A DNA stretch of 64,000 bases from Brenneria izadpanahii (GTDB taxonomy: Bacteria; Pseudomonadota; Gammaproteobacteria; Enterobacterales; Enterobacteriaceae), in contig NZ_CP050854.1 of the NCBI RefSeq assembly GCF_017569925.1, forward strand, positions 5,146,001 to 5,210,000, written 5' to 3'. The notes beneath the pieces were generated by a model, which was not told the origin of the DNA, did not search any database, and saw only the letters and a list, made by a program, of their open reading frames with translations. The translations under genes were made by a program, and so were the position numbers. Positions 1 to 7,846 of the stretch are shown here, piece after piece; the stretch's first letter is position 1; each line of letters begins with the position of its first letter.

Positions 1-1
1 C

Positions 2-277
2 GAATACCACGACAGCTGCGCCGACAACATGCGTCTGGCGCTTAACGCCATCGGCCTGCGCGCCCGCGAAGTGCCGCAGCCGCTCAACCTGTGGATGAAC
101 ACCCCGGTCAATCCCGACTACACCATCTCCTGGCTGCCTACCGTCAGCAAAGCGGGGGACTATGTAGAGATCCGCGCCGAACTAGATTGCATCGTGGTCA
201 TGTCCGCCTGTCCGCAGGACATCGTGCCAATCAATGGTTGTAATCCTCAGCCGATTCATTTTAGTGTAATTGAATAA
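2..277 (+). CDS. DUF1989 / urea carboxylase-associated family protein, 3' fragment
   Basis: The reading frame is open from the left edge of the window, so only the C-terminal 91 residues are present. The fragment begins EYHDSCADNMRLAL and ends with a CPQDIVPINGCNPQP stretch. Both are typical of the DUF1989 family, often called urea carboxylase-associated proteins or aminomethyltransferase-like proteins. Family members sit beside urea carboxylase, amide, purine and pyrimidine catabolic genes, but their exact reaction is poorly settled. The next gene, an XRE-cupin regulator, follows 66 bases downstream, and a BMP-type importer and a CE4 hydrolase lie beyond it. Membership in one nitrogen-compound utilisation locus is therefore inferred. 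A second DUF1989 gene may lie upstream of the window, since these often occur in pairs. Confidence 0.8.
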   Translation, partial: EYHDSCADNMRLALNAIGLRAREVPQPLNLWMNTPVNPDYTISWLPTVSKAGDYVEIRAELDCIVVMSACPQDIVPINGCNPQPIHFSVIE

Positions 278-343
278 TCAGCCATGCTGCCCGCTGTCAG
301 GCGGACGACGGGCAGCGCTTACTTTCACAATCGACAACTCGTT

Positions 344-934
344 ATGAAAAAAAACGGCGATACCGGCAATACTGTATTATCCAATCTGGGCATGCGGCTA
401 CGGCATGCCCGGCTGGCGCAGGAAATGACCTTAAAACAGCTGGCGAAGAAGGTGGAATGCTCTGAGAGCCTGCTATCCAAACTGGAAAACGAGGTGGCGA
501 CGCCTTCTCTGGCCATGCTGCACCGCCTGGCCCACGCGCTGGAAACCAACATATCAGACCTGATGGCTGAAAACTGGGTTGCGGACTCTCCGGTGCTGAA
601 ACCGGAACAGCGGCGGCGCAAGCGTTTCCTGCAACGTAATAAACAGGGCGGCATTGAACTGGAAAACCTGACGCACAACCATAAGGGCGGCCTGTTGCAG
701 GGCAATATCCACATCATTGAGCCTGGCGTCGCCAGCGATGGCCTGATTGAGCACCACGGCGAAGAAATGGGATATGTGCTATCCGGCGATATCGAATTGT
801 ATCTGGGCGAGATGACCCACCGTTTAACCGCCGGCGACTCTTTCTATTTTCCCAGCCACATCCCTCACGGTTACTGCAACATCGGTAAAACGCCGGCGCA
901 TGTGCTGTGGGTCAATACCCCGGTCACCTTCTGA
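344..934 (+). CDS. XRE family transcriptional regulator with C-terminal cupin domain
   Basis: This 196-residue protein has an N-terminal helix-turn-helix (roughly residues 12-70; LKQLAKKVECSESLLSKLEN is the recognition region). A C-terminal cupin_2 domain covers roughly residues 125-195 and includes EHHGEEMGYVLSGDIELYLG and a later GDSFYFPSHIPHGY. The architecture is that of local regulators such as PuuR-type proteins, in which the cupin senses a small molecule and the HTH binds an operator. The frame is open further upstream, but the ATG at 344 gives the usual family N-terminus (MKKNGD...). The gene lies between the DUF1989 fragment and the BMP importer on the same strand, so it probably controls this locus. 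The effector is unknown. A palindrome before the importer is a candidate target. Confidence 0.88.
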   Translation: MKKNGDTGNTVLSNLGMRLRHARLAQEMTLKQLAKKVECSESLLSKLENEVATPSLAMLHRLAHALETNISDLMAENWVADSPVLKPEQRRRKRFLQRNKQGGIELENLTHNHKGGLLQGNIHIIEPGVASDGLIEHHGEEMGYVLSGDIELYLGEMTHRLTAGDSFYFPSHIPHGYCNIGKTPAHVLWVNTPVTF

Positions 935-1435
935 ATCGCGTTAGCCGCATGCCGTTTCTTCCCCCCAGCCTGGCCGATGTTCATACCGCGGCCAGCGCGT
1001 AATACGGACGTTTGTTTTAAGAATAGAAATAGCCGGGCGCTCGGCATTAAAGCCGGCCTGCACTTAACCAATCCACTGCGCCGCACGGTCAATGTTTGAA
1101 CTTTTTTAGTGCGAAATCTCAACAACCTGCTCCATTTCTGCACAGCCGATTCCGGCGGCCGGCCGCATTAAGACGGCTGCGATCCGGCGGCCGGAAAATA
1201 CGCGTGGTTTTATCCGCCGCCTTTTCCGTTTCTCCACCATCGCGAATCACGGCGAATGCCCGGCCGGTGCGGCCCTAGCGCTGTTTTCACCCTCTTCGGC
1301 GCCATAGCCGAACCACGCATCCCAGCCGCCGTTTCTCCTTTCTTTAGCCACAAACAAAAAGCAGGCATGAAATTTGCTTTAATTAAAATCAAGTTACTTG
1401 AAAGAAAGTTAATTTAATTGAATAGGAGAATAAAG
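935..1435. other. Non-coding interval before the BMP importer
   Basis: About 500 bases without a credible gene. It contains two CCGGCGGCCGG blocks (about 1150 and 1184) that could form structure. An AT-rich stretch at 1376-1420 holds a perfect 13-base palindrome and is the likely promoter/operator area of the importer operon. Confidence 0.5.
1389..1401. promoter_or_regulatory. Candidate operator palindrome upstream of the importer operon
   Basis: TCAAGTTACTTGA is a perfect 6-1-6 palindrome in an AT-rich block, ending 34 bases before the ATG of the binding-protein gene. The position suits an operator for the XRE-cupin regulator encoded just upstream. The link to that regulator is inference only. 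Confidence 0.35.
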
Positions 1436-2428
1436 ATGGCCACCTTGCATACCCCGCGTCCTTTTGCCGTACTCCATCGCATGGCGGCCGTCGCCGCGGT
1501 TGCGATAACGCTGGCTTACGCCGGCCTGGTCAACGCGCAGCCGTTGAAAGTGGCCATCGTGATGGCCGGTAATATCACCGACCACTCGTTTAATCAGTCC
1601 GGCTACGAGGGCGTGATGCAGGCGGGCAAGGCGCTGGGGATCGAAGTCGCCTACAGCGAGAAAGTGCCCCAGCCCGATCAGGCGCAGGCTTTGTCGGACT
1701 ATGCCCGCCGCGGCTATGACATCGTGATCGGTCACGGCGGCGAGTTTCAGGACGCGGTTGACCGGGTCGCCAGACGCAACGCCGACACGCAATTCCTGAT
1801 CGTCAACGGAACGAAAAGCGGCGGCAACGTCTCCACGCTGGCGTTTGACATGAAAGATATGGGCTACGTCATCGGCTATATCGGCGGTAAAAGCTCGCAA
1901 ACCGGCGTCGGCGGATTTATCGGCGCGCAGAAAATCAAAGCCTACACCGACCTGAACGACGGTTTTGTCGAAGGCTTTATGGCCGCCCGCCCGGACGGCA
2001 AGGTGCTAAGCGCCTGGACCAACGACTGGGACGATCTGGCGAAAGGCAAAGAAGCGGCGCTGAACCTGATTGACCAACAGGCGGACGCCCTGTTCCCGAC
2101 CATGGATAATGCGGTGCTCGGCAGCCTTCAGGCGATAAGAGAGAAAAACAAGCAGGGCTTCGGCATTTACTATGATGCGCTGCAAGACTGGCCGGATAAC
2201 CTGCTGCAATCCGCGGTGCTGGATATGCGCGGCGCGCTGCTGGCTATTCTGACGCAGGCGCAAAAAGCGCCGCTGGCGGGCAAAACCTATGTCTACGGCT
2301 TCGAGACGCCGGCGGCGTTTCGTCTGGGCAGCTACGGCAAAGGCGTATCGGAACAGACCAAAACCGAGGTTGCCGCGTTGATTGAGGAGATCAAGCAACG
2401 CAATGCCGCGGCGGCGGCTCAGCCATAA
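1436..2428 (+). CDS. BMP family ABC transporter substrate-binding protein
   Basis: A 330-residue periplasmic binding protein of the basic membrane protein (BMP/Med/PnrA) family, whose characterised members bind purine nucleosides and related compounds. The ATG at 1436 is preferred because AGGAG lies 7 bases upstream; a TTG at 1418 is in frame but has no better site. A signal peptide covers about the first 35 residues and ends VNA before QPLKVAIVM. There is no lipobox cysteine, so the mature protein should be soluble in the periplasm. The family pattern appears as MAGNITDHSFNQSGYEGV near the N-terminus and GHGGEF in the middle. The stop overlaps the start of the ATPase gene (TAATG), so translation is probably coupled. 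The true ligand cannot be read from the sequence. Confidence 0.9.
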   Translation: MATLHTPRPFAVLHRMAAVAAVAITLAYAGLVNAQPLKVAIVMAGNITDHSFNQSGYEGVMQAGKALGIEVAYSEKVPQPDQAQALSDYARRGYDIVIGHGGEFQDAVDRVARRNADTQFLIVNGTKSGGNVSTLAFDMKDMGYVIGYIGGKSSQTGVGGFIGAQKIKAYTDLNDGFVEGFMAARPDGKVLSAWTNDWDDLAKGKEAALNLIDQQADALFPTMDNAVLGSLQAIREKNKQGFGIYYDALQDWPDNLLQSAVLDMRGALLAILTQAQKAPLAGKTYVYGFETPAAFRLGSYGKGVSEQTKTEVAALIEEIKQRNAAAAAQP

Positions 2429-3948
2429 TGAATTACCTGCGTATTGAAGGCCTGAGCAAACGCTTCGGCGATTTTACCGCGCTGGATACGGTTTCGCTTA
2501 GCGTCGACAAGGGCAGCATCCATGCGCTGCTGGGCGAAAACGGCGCAGGTAAAACCACGCTGATGAATATCCTGTACGGCCTGTACCAGCCCGACGGCGG
2601 GCAGATCAGCCTGGCGGGCGCGCCGTTCAAAGCCGCTTCGCCCAAACAGGCGCTGGAAAACGGCGTCGGAATGATCCATCAGCACTTCATGCTGGTGGAT
2701 AACCTGACCGTGTTGGAAAACGTGATTCTCGGCGCCTCCGGCGGACTGCGATTACGGCTGGCGGAGCACCGCCGCAGGTTGATCGAACTGAGTGAGCAGG
2801 TGGGCCTGGACATCAACCCCGACCATCCGATATGGCAGTTGCCTATCGGCATGCGCCAGCGGGTTGAGATCCTTAAGGCGCTTTACCGCAACGTCGATCT
2901 GCTCATTCTCGACGAACCCAGCAGCGTGCTCAGCCCCGAAGAGATCGGCGCTTTTTTGCAGATTCTGGAAAAACTGCGCGGCATGGGAAAAACCATGCTG
3001 TTCATTACCCACAAGCTGGATGAAGTGTTCCGGGTCTGCGACCGGGTGACGGTGCTGCGGCGGGGAAAGGTGGCGGGGAATGAGGAGATCGCCGACACCA
3101 CGCCGCAGGCGGTTGCACGGCTGATGGTCGGCCGCGAACTCCCCAAACCGCCCGATCTGCCGCCAACGCCGCCGGGCGAGGTGGTGCTGACGGTGGCCGC
3201 GCTCAACGCCAATAACGACCGGGGAATAGCGGCGCTGCGCGATATTTCGTTCCAGATCCGCGCGGGCGAGGTGCTGGGCATCGCCGGGGTCGACGGCAAC
3301 GGCCAGTCGGAGCTGGCCGAAACCATTACCGGGCTGCGCCAGCCCACGTCCGGCGATGTCAGGGTGCGCGGAGAATCGGTGCTGGGTTATGACGTCGGCC
3401 AACGCCGGCAGCGCTTCAACGTGGCCTACGTGCCCGAAGACCGCCATAGCACCGGCCTGATTCTGGATTTCTCCCTGTGGCAGAACGCCATGCTGCGTGA
3501 CGCCCGGCGCGCGCCCTTTGCCCGCAACGGACTGATCGACGCCCGCGCGGCTCAGGAGATCGCCCGTAACTGGTGCGAAAAATACGATATCCGTATGCAT
3601 ACGGTAAATCAGAAGGTGCGTTTTCTGTCCGGCGGTAATCAGCAGAAGTTAATCTTCGCCCGCGAAGTGGAATGCGATCCGGCGCTGCTGGTGGTGATGC
3701 AACCCTGCAAAGGACTCGACGTCGGGGCCATTGAAGCCGTACAGCGCGTGGTGCGGGAACAGCGCATGCAGGGCAAGGCGATACTTTATATCTCGACCGA
3801 ACTGGATGAAATCATGGTCATTTCCGATCGCATCGGCGTGATGTGCGCCGGTCAGCTTACCGGCATATTGACGCGCGCCGAGGCGACCACGGCGCGCATC
3901 GGCGAACTGATGACCAGCGACGTGGTAGAGGGCGGCAATGATGACTAA
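2428..3948 (+). CDS. ABC transporter ATP-binding protein, two nucleotide-binding domains (BMP importer)
   Basis: This 506-residue protein carries two ABC domains in tandem, as in the simple-sugar/nucleoside importer ATPases (RbsA/NupA-like). Domain 1 has a proper Walker A, GENGAGKTT (about residues 37-45), and Walker B LLILDEPSS. Its signature is LPIGMRQRVEI rather than a canonical LSGGQ. Domain 2 has a degenerate Walker A, GVDGNGQSE, which is usual for the family, but a canonical LSGGNQQK signature. Its D-loop region reads VMQPCKGLDVG, where relatives commonly have a Thr-Arg pair. The protein would energise uptake through the two downstream permeases. It overlaps the binding-protein stop by one base and the next gene by 11 bases. 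Confidence 0.9.
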   Translation: MNYLRIEGLSKRFGDFTALDTVSLSVDKGSIHALLGENGAGKTTLMNILYGLYQPDGGQISLAGAPFKAASPKQALENGVGMIHQHFMLVDNLTVLENVILGASGGLRLRLAEHRRRLIELSEQVGLDINPDHPIWQLPIGMRQRVEILKALYRNVDLLILDEPSSVLSPEEIGAFLQILEKLRGMGKTMLFITHKLDEVFRVCDRVTVLRRGKVAGNEEIADTTPQAVARLMVGRELPKPPDLPPTPPGEVVLTVAALNANNDRGIAALRDISFQIRAGEVLGIAGVDGNGQSELAETITGLRQPTSGDVRVRGESVLGYDVGQRRQRFNVAYVPEDRHSTGLILDFSLWQNAMLRDARRAPFARNGLIDARAAQEIARNWCEKYDIRMHTVNQKVRFLSGGNQQKLIFAREVECDPALLVVMQPCKGLDVGAIEAVQRVVREQRMQGKAILYISTELDEIMVISDRIGVMCAGQLTGILTRAEATTARIGELMTSDVVEGGNDD

Positions 3949-5023
3949 CCTATGGCGGATACTCTACAGCTTGCGCATGGCGCTGGCCGTGCTGGCGGCG
4001 TTTACCGTCGGCTCATTGCTGATTCTGGCGAGCGGCCATAGCCCCATCGGCGCCTATCGCGCCCTGTTTCAGGGCGCATTTTTCGATTATTACGGTCTGG
4101 CCGATACGCTGACCAAAATGTGCCCCATGCTGCTGGCCGGGCTGGCGGTCATCATTCCGATGCGCTGCGGCCTGCTGAACGTGGGCGGCGAAGGGCAGAT
4201 TTATATCGGCGGACTGGCGGCGGCGGCGGTCGCGCTTTATCTGCCGGAGACGTCCGCCTGGCTGCATCTGCCGCTGTGCCTGCTGGCCGGGATGCTGGGC
4301 GGCGGACTGTGGGGCGCGATCCCCGGCTACCTGCGCGCCGCGCGCGGCATTAATGAGGTGATAGTCACGCTGCTGATGAACTATATCGGCATCAATATCG
4401 TCAGCTATTTCGCCGGCGGCCCGATGATGCAGGAAGGCGCGCCCTACCCTTACTCCTACGAAATCAGTGAACACCTGTGGTTGCCGATTTTCCTGCCGCA
4501 AACGGATACCCACGTCGGCGTGTTCATCGCCATCGCGCTGAGCCTGCTGGTGTTTTGGATTTTGCGCTACACCACCGTCGGCTTTTCCATGGCGGCGGTC
4601 GGCAAAAGCCCGAAAGCGGCGCATTATGCCGGTATGTCCATCAAACGGCATTTAATCGGCAGCATGATCGCCGGCGGCGCGGTGGCCGGTCTGGCGGGGG
4701 CGATTGAGGTCGTCGGCGTTAAATACCGGCTGTATCACCTGTTCAGCCCCGGCTACGGTTATGACGGTATCGTGGTGGCGTTTATGGCCAGCCTTAATCC
4801 GCTGCTTGCCGCGCTATCCGCCTTCTTCCTGTCCGGCTTGAGCACCGGGGCGCAGTATATGCAACGGGCTATCGGCCTGGACGTCACGGCGATCGAAGCC
4901 TTGCGCGGCCTTATCGTTATTTTTGTCGCCGCCGGCCTGATCTGGAAGATGCGCCAGCAAAAACCGCCCGCTGCCGTTAATAGCCCCGTACTTTCTTCCC
5001 TTTCATCCCGGAGCCAAAAGTGA
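3938..5023 (+). CDS. ABC transporter permease, BMP-type nucleoside-like importer (first subunit)
   Basis: A 361-residue polytopic inner-membrane protein of the BPD_transp_2 (LivH/RbsC-like) permease family. Hydrophobic segments run from about residue 13 to residue 340. Family landmarks include CGLLNVGGEGQIYIGGLAAA after the second membrane segment, RGINEVIVTLLMNYI, and AIGKSPKAAHYAG-like AVGKSPKAAHYAGM in the cytoplasmic coupling region. The start overlaps the ATPase gene by 11 bases; two ATG codons lie in tandem at 3938 and 3941 and either may be used. With the following gene it forms a heterodimeric channel for the substrate delivered by the BMP protein. Confidence 0.9.
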   Translation: MMTNLWRILYSLRMALAVLAAFTVGSLLILASGHSPIGAYRALFQGAFFDYYGLADTLTKMCPMLLAGLAVIIPMRCGLLNVGGEGQIYIGGLAAAAVALYLPETSAWLHLPLCLLAGMLGGGLWGAIPGYLRAARGINEVIVTLLMNYIGINIVSYFAGGPMMQEGAPYPYSYEISEHLWLPIFLPQTDTHVGVFIAIALSLLVFWILRYTTVGFSMAAVGKSPKAAHYAGMSIKRHLIGSMIAGGAVAGLAGAIEVVGVKYRLYHLFSPGYGYDGIVVAFMASLNPLLAALSAFFLSGLSTGAQYMQRAIGLDVTAIEALRGLIVIFVAAGLIWKMRQQKPPAAVNSPVLSSLSSRSQK

Positions 5024-5949
5024 TGGATGCCACCTATCTTGCGATCGTCTCAACCGGGCTGCGCCTGTCGGTGCCGCTGATCTTCGCCGCATTGGGCGGC
5101 ATCTGGTCGGAGCGCGCCGGGGTGTTCAATCTGGCGCTGGAGGGCAGCCTGCTCAGCGGCGCTTTCGGCGCGGCGGTGGGCAGTTTCTACTTCCATAGCG
5201 CCTGGGCCGGGCTGGCGGTCGGTCTGTTCGCCGCCGGGCTGACCGGCCTGCTGCTCGCGGTGATGACCGTCTGGCTGTCAATCAATCAGATGGTGGCGGG
5301 CATCGCCATCAACATGTTCGTTATCGGCATCACCGCCTTTCTCTCGCGCATCGCCTTCAGCGGCCAGGGCGCGTCCGACAGCCTGACGGGCTTTACCGCC
5401 GTCGCCATTCCCGGACTCTCCTCGCTGCCGGTGGTGGGGAACCTGTTGTTCAATCAGGATGCGCTGCTATATCTGATGTATGCGCTGGCGCCGCTGGCCT
5501 GGTGGCTGTTATTCCATACCTCCTGGGGGCTGAATCTGCGCGCCACCGGCGAGTACCCGCGGGCGGTGGACAGCGCCGGCCTGTCGGTATTTGGTATCCG
5601 TTTTATCAGCGTGATCGGCTCCGGCGCTATCGCCGGTCTGGGCGGATGCTACCTGGTGCTCTCGCAGGTGTTTATGTTTACGGAACACATGAGCGCCGGT
5701 AAAGGCTTTATCGCACTGGCCGCGCTGATACTGGGCCGTTGGCATCCGATCGGCGCCGTGGCCGCCTGCCTGTTGTTCGGGCTGGCGGATGCGCTCCAGC
5801 TGCGGCTGCAATTCAGCCACCCTGACGTGCCGTATCAACTGTTCGTCGTTCTGCCCTATGTCGCGTCGATCGGTGCGCTGATTATCTTTGCCGGAAAAAT
5901 CAAGCCGCCAGCCGCCGCCGGAGAACATTACCAGCGCGGGGGGAAATAA
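5023..5949 (+). CDS. ABC transporter permease, BMP-type nucleoside-like importer (second subunit)
   Basis: A 308-residue membrane permease, partner of the preceding one. It shows the short-form pattern: SVPLIFAALGGIWSERAGVF at the N-terminus, FNLALEGSLLSGAF, WLSINQMVAGIAINMF, and a coupling segment LRATGEYPRAVDSAGLSV. Starts at ATG 5023 (giving a TGATG overlap with the previous stop) and GTG 5020 are both possible; GGAG lies about 8-10 bases upstream of either. The importer operon BMP protein-ATPase-permease-permease is complete and tightly packed. A 39-base gap separates it from the CE4 hydrolase, which is likely co-transcribed. Confidence 0.9.
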   Translation: MDATYLAIVSTGLRLSVPLIFAALGGIWSERAGVFNLALEGSLLSGAFGAAVGSFYFHSAWAGLAVGLFAAGLTGLLLAVMTVWLSINQMVAGIAINMFVIGITAFLSRIAFSGQGASDSLTGFTAVAIPGLSSLPVVGNLLFNQDALLYLMYALAPLAWWLLFHTSWGLNLRATGEYPRAVDSAGLSVFGIRFISVIGSGAIAGLGGCYLVLSQVFMFTEHMSAGKGFIALAALILGRWHPIGAVAACLLFGLADALQLRLQFSHPDVPYQLFVVLPYVASIGALIIFAGKIKPPAAAGEHYQRGGK

Positions 5950-5988
5950 CGCCCGCGCCCTTTTTTCACTTTATCGCCAGGCAATGCT

Positions 5989-6903
5989 ATGACAACAAAA
6001 CACAGTATGATCAAAAACCCCATTCCGTGGCCCAACGGCGCGCGCTGCGCCGTGGCGATCACCTTTGACGTAGACGTGGACAGCTTTCTGCACCTGCAAC
6101 GTCCGGCCGACAGCTATAAACGGGTCAGCACGCTTTCAACCCTGCAATACGATCCGCAGGTCGGCGTGCCGAGGATCCTGCAAACGTACCGCGAACTAGG
6201 TCTTAAGCAGACGTTCTTCGTGCCGGCGTGGTGCATTGAGCGTTATCCGCAGATGGTGGAAGCCATCGTCAGCGACGGCCATGAGGTCGGCCACCACGGC
6301 TATATCCACGAACACGTCAACGAGCTTAGCGAAGCCGAAGAGCGTTTCTGGCTGCGCAAATCCATTGAGATTATCGAGCGCCACACCGGTAAGCGGCCGC
6401 GCGGCTTCCGCGCTCCGCTGTATAACTTTTCCCCGGCCACCACGGATTTACTGATAGAAGAAGGATTTCAATACGATGCCTCGCTGATGGGGGACGATGT
6501 GCCTTATCTGCTGCGCGGTAAAAAAGGGCATCTGGTGGAGCTGCCCACCCATTGGGCGATGGACGACTGGCCGCCGTATGTGCATATGAGCGATATCGAC
6601 TACGTGATGCCGATCCGCTCGCCGCAGGAGGCGATCGGCGTGTATAAGGCCGAATTCGACGCCATGTGGGAGTACGGCGGTCTGCTGGTGGCGGTGTGGC
6701 ACCCGTTCGTTACCGGACGGCTGGCCCGCTGGCATGAAACGGTGCGTTTTATTGAGTATATGCAGTCGCGCGGCGGCGTATGGTTCGCGCCGCTTGAAGA
6801 GATCGCCGCCCATGTGAACCAGATCCATGCCGCGGGGCAGACGCCGCTGCGCGAGGAACCCATGCCGCCCTACCCAGGGCCGGTCACCTACGATAAGTTC
6901 TGA
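5989..6903 (+). CDS. CE4 polysaccharide deacetylase-like hydrolase (PuuE/HpPgdA/cyclic imidase subgroup)
   Basis: A 304-residue cytoplasmic protein of the NodB-homology (carbohydrate esterase 4) fold with no signal peptide. The first catalytic motif is AITFDVDVDSF (about residues 24-34). The metal-binding histidine motif is GHHGYIHEH (His-x3-His), and GFRAPLYNFS supplies the third motif. The PuuE/HpPgdA branch contains metal-free allantoinase analogues, a Helicobacter peptidoglycan-deacetylase homologue and cyclic imide hydrolases. The retained aspartate and His-x3-His suggest a metal-dependent member. The absence of a secretion signal and the neighbouring BMP importer and DUF1989 gene point to hydrolysis of an imported cyclic amide or imide rather than cell-wall polysaccharide. 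That substrate is inference. The gene ends the accessory locus, and a hairpin repeat begins 41 bases downstream. Confidence 0.85.
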   Translation: MTTKHSMIKNPIPWPNGARCAVAITFDVDVDSFLHLQRPADSYKRVSTLSTLQYDPQVGVPRILQTYRELGLKQTFFVPAWCIERYPQMVEAIVSDGHEVGHHGYIHEHVNELSEAEERFWLRKSIEIIERHTGKRPRGFRAPLYNFSPATTDLLIEEGFQYDASLMGDDVPYLLRGKKGHLVELPTHWAMDDWPPYVHMSDIDYVMPIRSPQEAIGVYKAEFDAMWEYGGLLVAVWHPFVTGRLARWHETVRFIEYMQSRGGVWFAPLEEIAAHVNQIHAAGQTPLREEPMPPYPGPVTYDKF

Positions 6904-6944
6904 TGCGGGATAAAACCGCGCCGCAATTTGGCTTTGAGCTACGA

Positions 6945-7018
6945 GCCAGCACCAACCGAAGGATGGCGCTGGTTTGTTACCATTGATTTTGTAGCGGATC
7001 CCTCAAGTTTATGGGGCA
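6945..7018. repeat. Hairpin-forming repeat, copy A
   Basis: About 74 bases that closely match a second copy at 7851-7926. Shared blocks are GCCAGC-CCAA-CGAAGGATGGCGCTGG, then GATTTTGTAG and GGATCCCTCA, and finally GGCA. The first part folds as an 11-bp stem (6944-6954 with 6964-6974, one mismatch and one wobble) around a 9-base loop. It lies 41 bases after the CE4 gene and may also act as a 3' end structure. The two copies bracket the toxin-antitoxin genes. Confidence 0.7.
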
Positions 7019-7050
7019 TTTGCTGAAACATAATTTGACGTTGAGCAACA

Positions 7051-7100
7051 CGTTCATATCTGAACGTAAAGTCATGTCCATATACAGACCATATATGGAC
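7051..7100. promoter_or_regulatory. Two palindromes in the toxin-antitoxin promoter region
   Basis: CGTTCA-TATC-TGAACG (7051-7066) has 6-base perfect arms. GTCCATATA-N7-TATATGGAC (7076-7100) has 9-base perfect arms. They sit 61-110 bases before the antitoxin ATG, where Phd/YefM proteins usually bind to autorepress their operon. Binding is inferred, not shown. Confidence 0.5.
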
Positions 7101-7160
7101 TCATTGATGATTTGGATATACTCTTTCATTGGCTGTTGTATTTCATTATTGGAGAACGCC

Positions 7161-7427
7161 ATGACCCAATCTACTTCGCCGCGCATAACGACGGTCTCAG
7201 CATTTAAGAAAGAACTGGCTTCTATGGATGTTTCTGACCCTGTAGTCGTCACGCAAAATGGAGAGCCGCTCTACGTGGTTCAAGATCCCGCTCAGTTTGA
7301 AATGCAGCAGGAACAGATGGCTCTGTTACGACTGCTGTCTTTTGCTGAAAAGGACGTACAAGCAGGCAGAACGGTTTCATCAGCCGACCTCAGGGCCGGG
7401 CTGAAAGGATTGGTTGATGAGGTTTGA
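7161..7427 (+). CDS. Type II toxin-antitoxin antitoxin, Phd/YefM family
   Basis: An 88-residue antitoxin. The frame is open further upstream, but the ATG at 7161 is preceded by GGAG at 7151-7154 and gives the normal family length. The N-terminal half (ITTVSAFKKELASMDVSDPVVVTQNGEPLYVV) is the Phd/YefM DNA-binding fold, with the characteristic VVVTQNGEP strand-turn. The C-terminal half, SADLRAGLKGLVDEV, would wrap the toxin. The toxin gene overlaps by 11 bases. Two palindromes upstream suit autorepression. The pair lies between two repeat copies and no E. coli neighbour sits here, which suggests acquisition as a small islet. Confidence 0.88.
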   Translation: MTQSTSPRITTVSAFKKELASMDVSDPVVVTQNGEPLYVVQDPAQFEMQQEQMALLRLLSFAEKDVQAGRTVSSADLRAGLKGLVDEV

Positions 7428-7752
7428 GTACTCTTTTGCGTTTCGGAACCAACTTCATGACAGGTTCTACTATTTGGCAAGACATATAGGTCAAGCCGCT
7501 ACCCAAGAGCGCCTTGATAGCTTTATTGCTGGGTTCGAGAGAAGAGTAAACGACAATCCCGGAAGTACGCCATTATGTTTGGAGGCTGCGGATCTTGGTT
7601 TCACCACTTATCACGATTATGTTGACCCCAAACTCCAGCTAAGAGCTATTTACCGTTTTTCTGAGGCGGAAGGCATCGTTTATCCGCTGCTATTTCTAAG
7701 TACCAAGCAAAGTATCAGGCAGGCGCTTATTCAATACTGTCTACGTCACTAA
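7417..7752 (+). CDS. Type II toxin-antitoxin toxin, RelE/ParE superfamily
   Basis: A 111-residue basic protein starting MRFEYSFAFRNQLHD. It contains AIYRFSEAEGIVYPLLFLS, matching the central beta-sheet of RelE/ParE toxins, where the R-x-h-Y/R pattern precedes the last strands. Start ATG 7417 lies inside the antitoxin gene; a TTG at 7414 is also in frame. Whether it cleaves mRNA (RelE-like) or poisons gyrase (ParE-like) cannot be told by eye. The C-terminus IQYCLRH is short. The ORF is full length with no sign of decay, so the pair is probably active. Confidence 0.82.
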   Translation: MRFEYSFAFRNQLHDRFYYLARHIGQAATQERLDSFIAGFERRVNDNPGSTPLCLEAADLGFTTYHDYVDPKLQLRAIYRFSEAEGIVYPLLFLSTKQSIRQALIQYCLRH

Positions 7753-7846
7753 GCAGCGGCCAGACTTTGGCCGCAAGCAAGCCCCATCGGCGATATATCA
7801 CAAACAGGTAAGCCGTCCGTCACTATAGAAAGAGTATTTTAACGCA

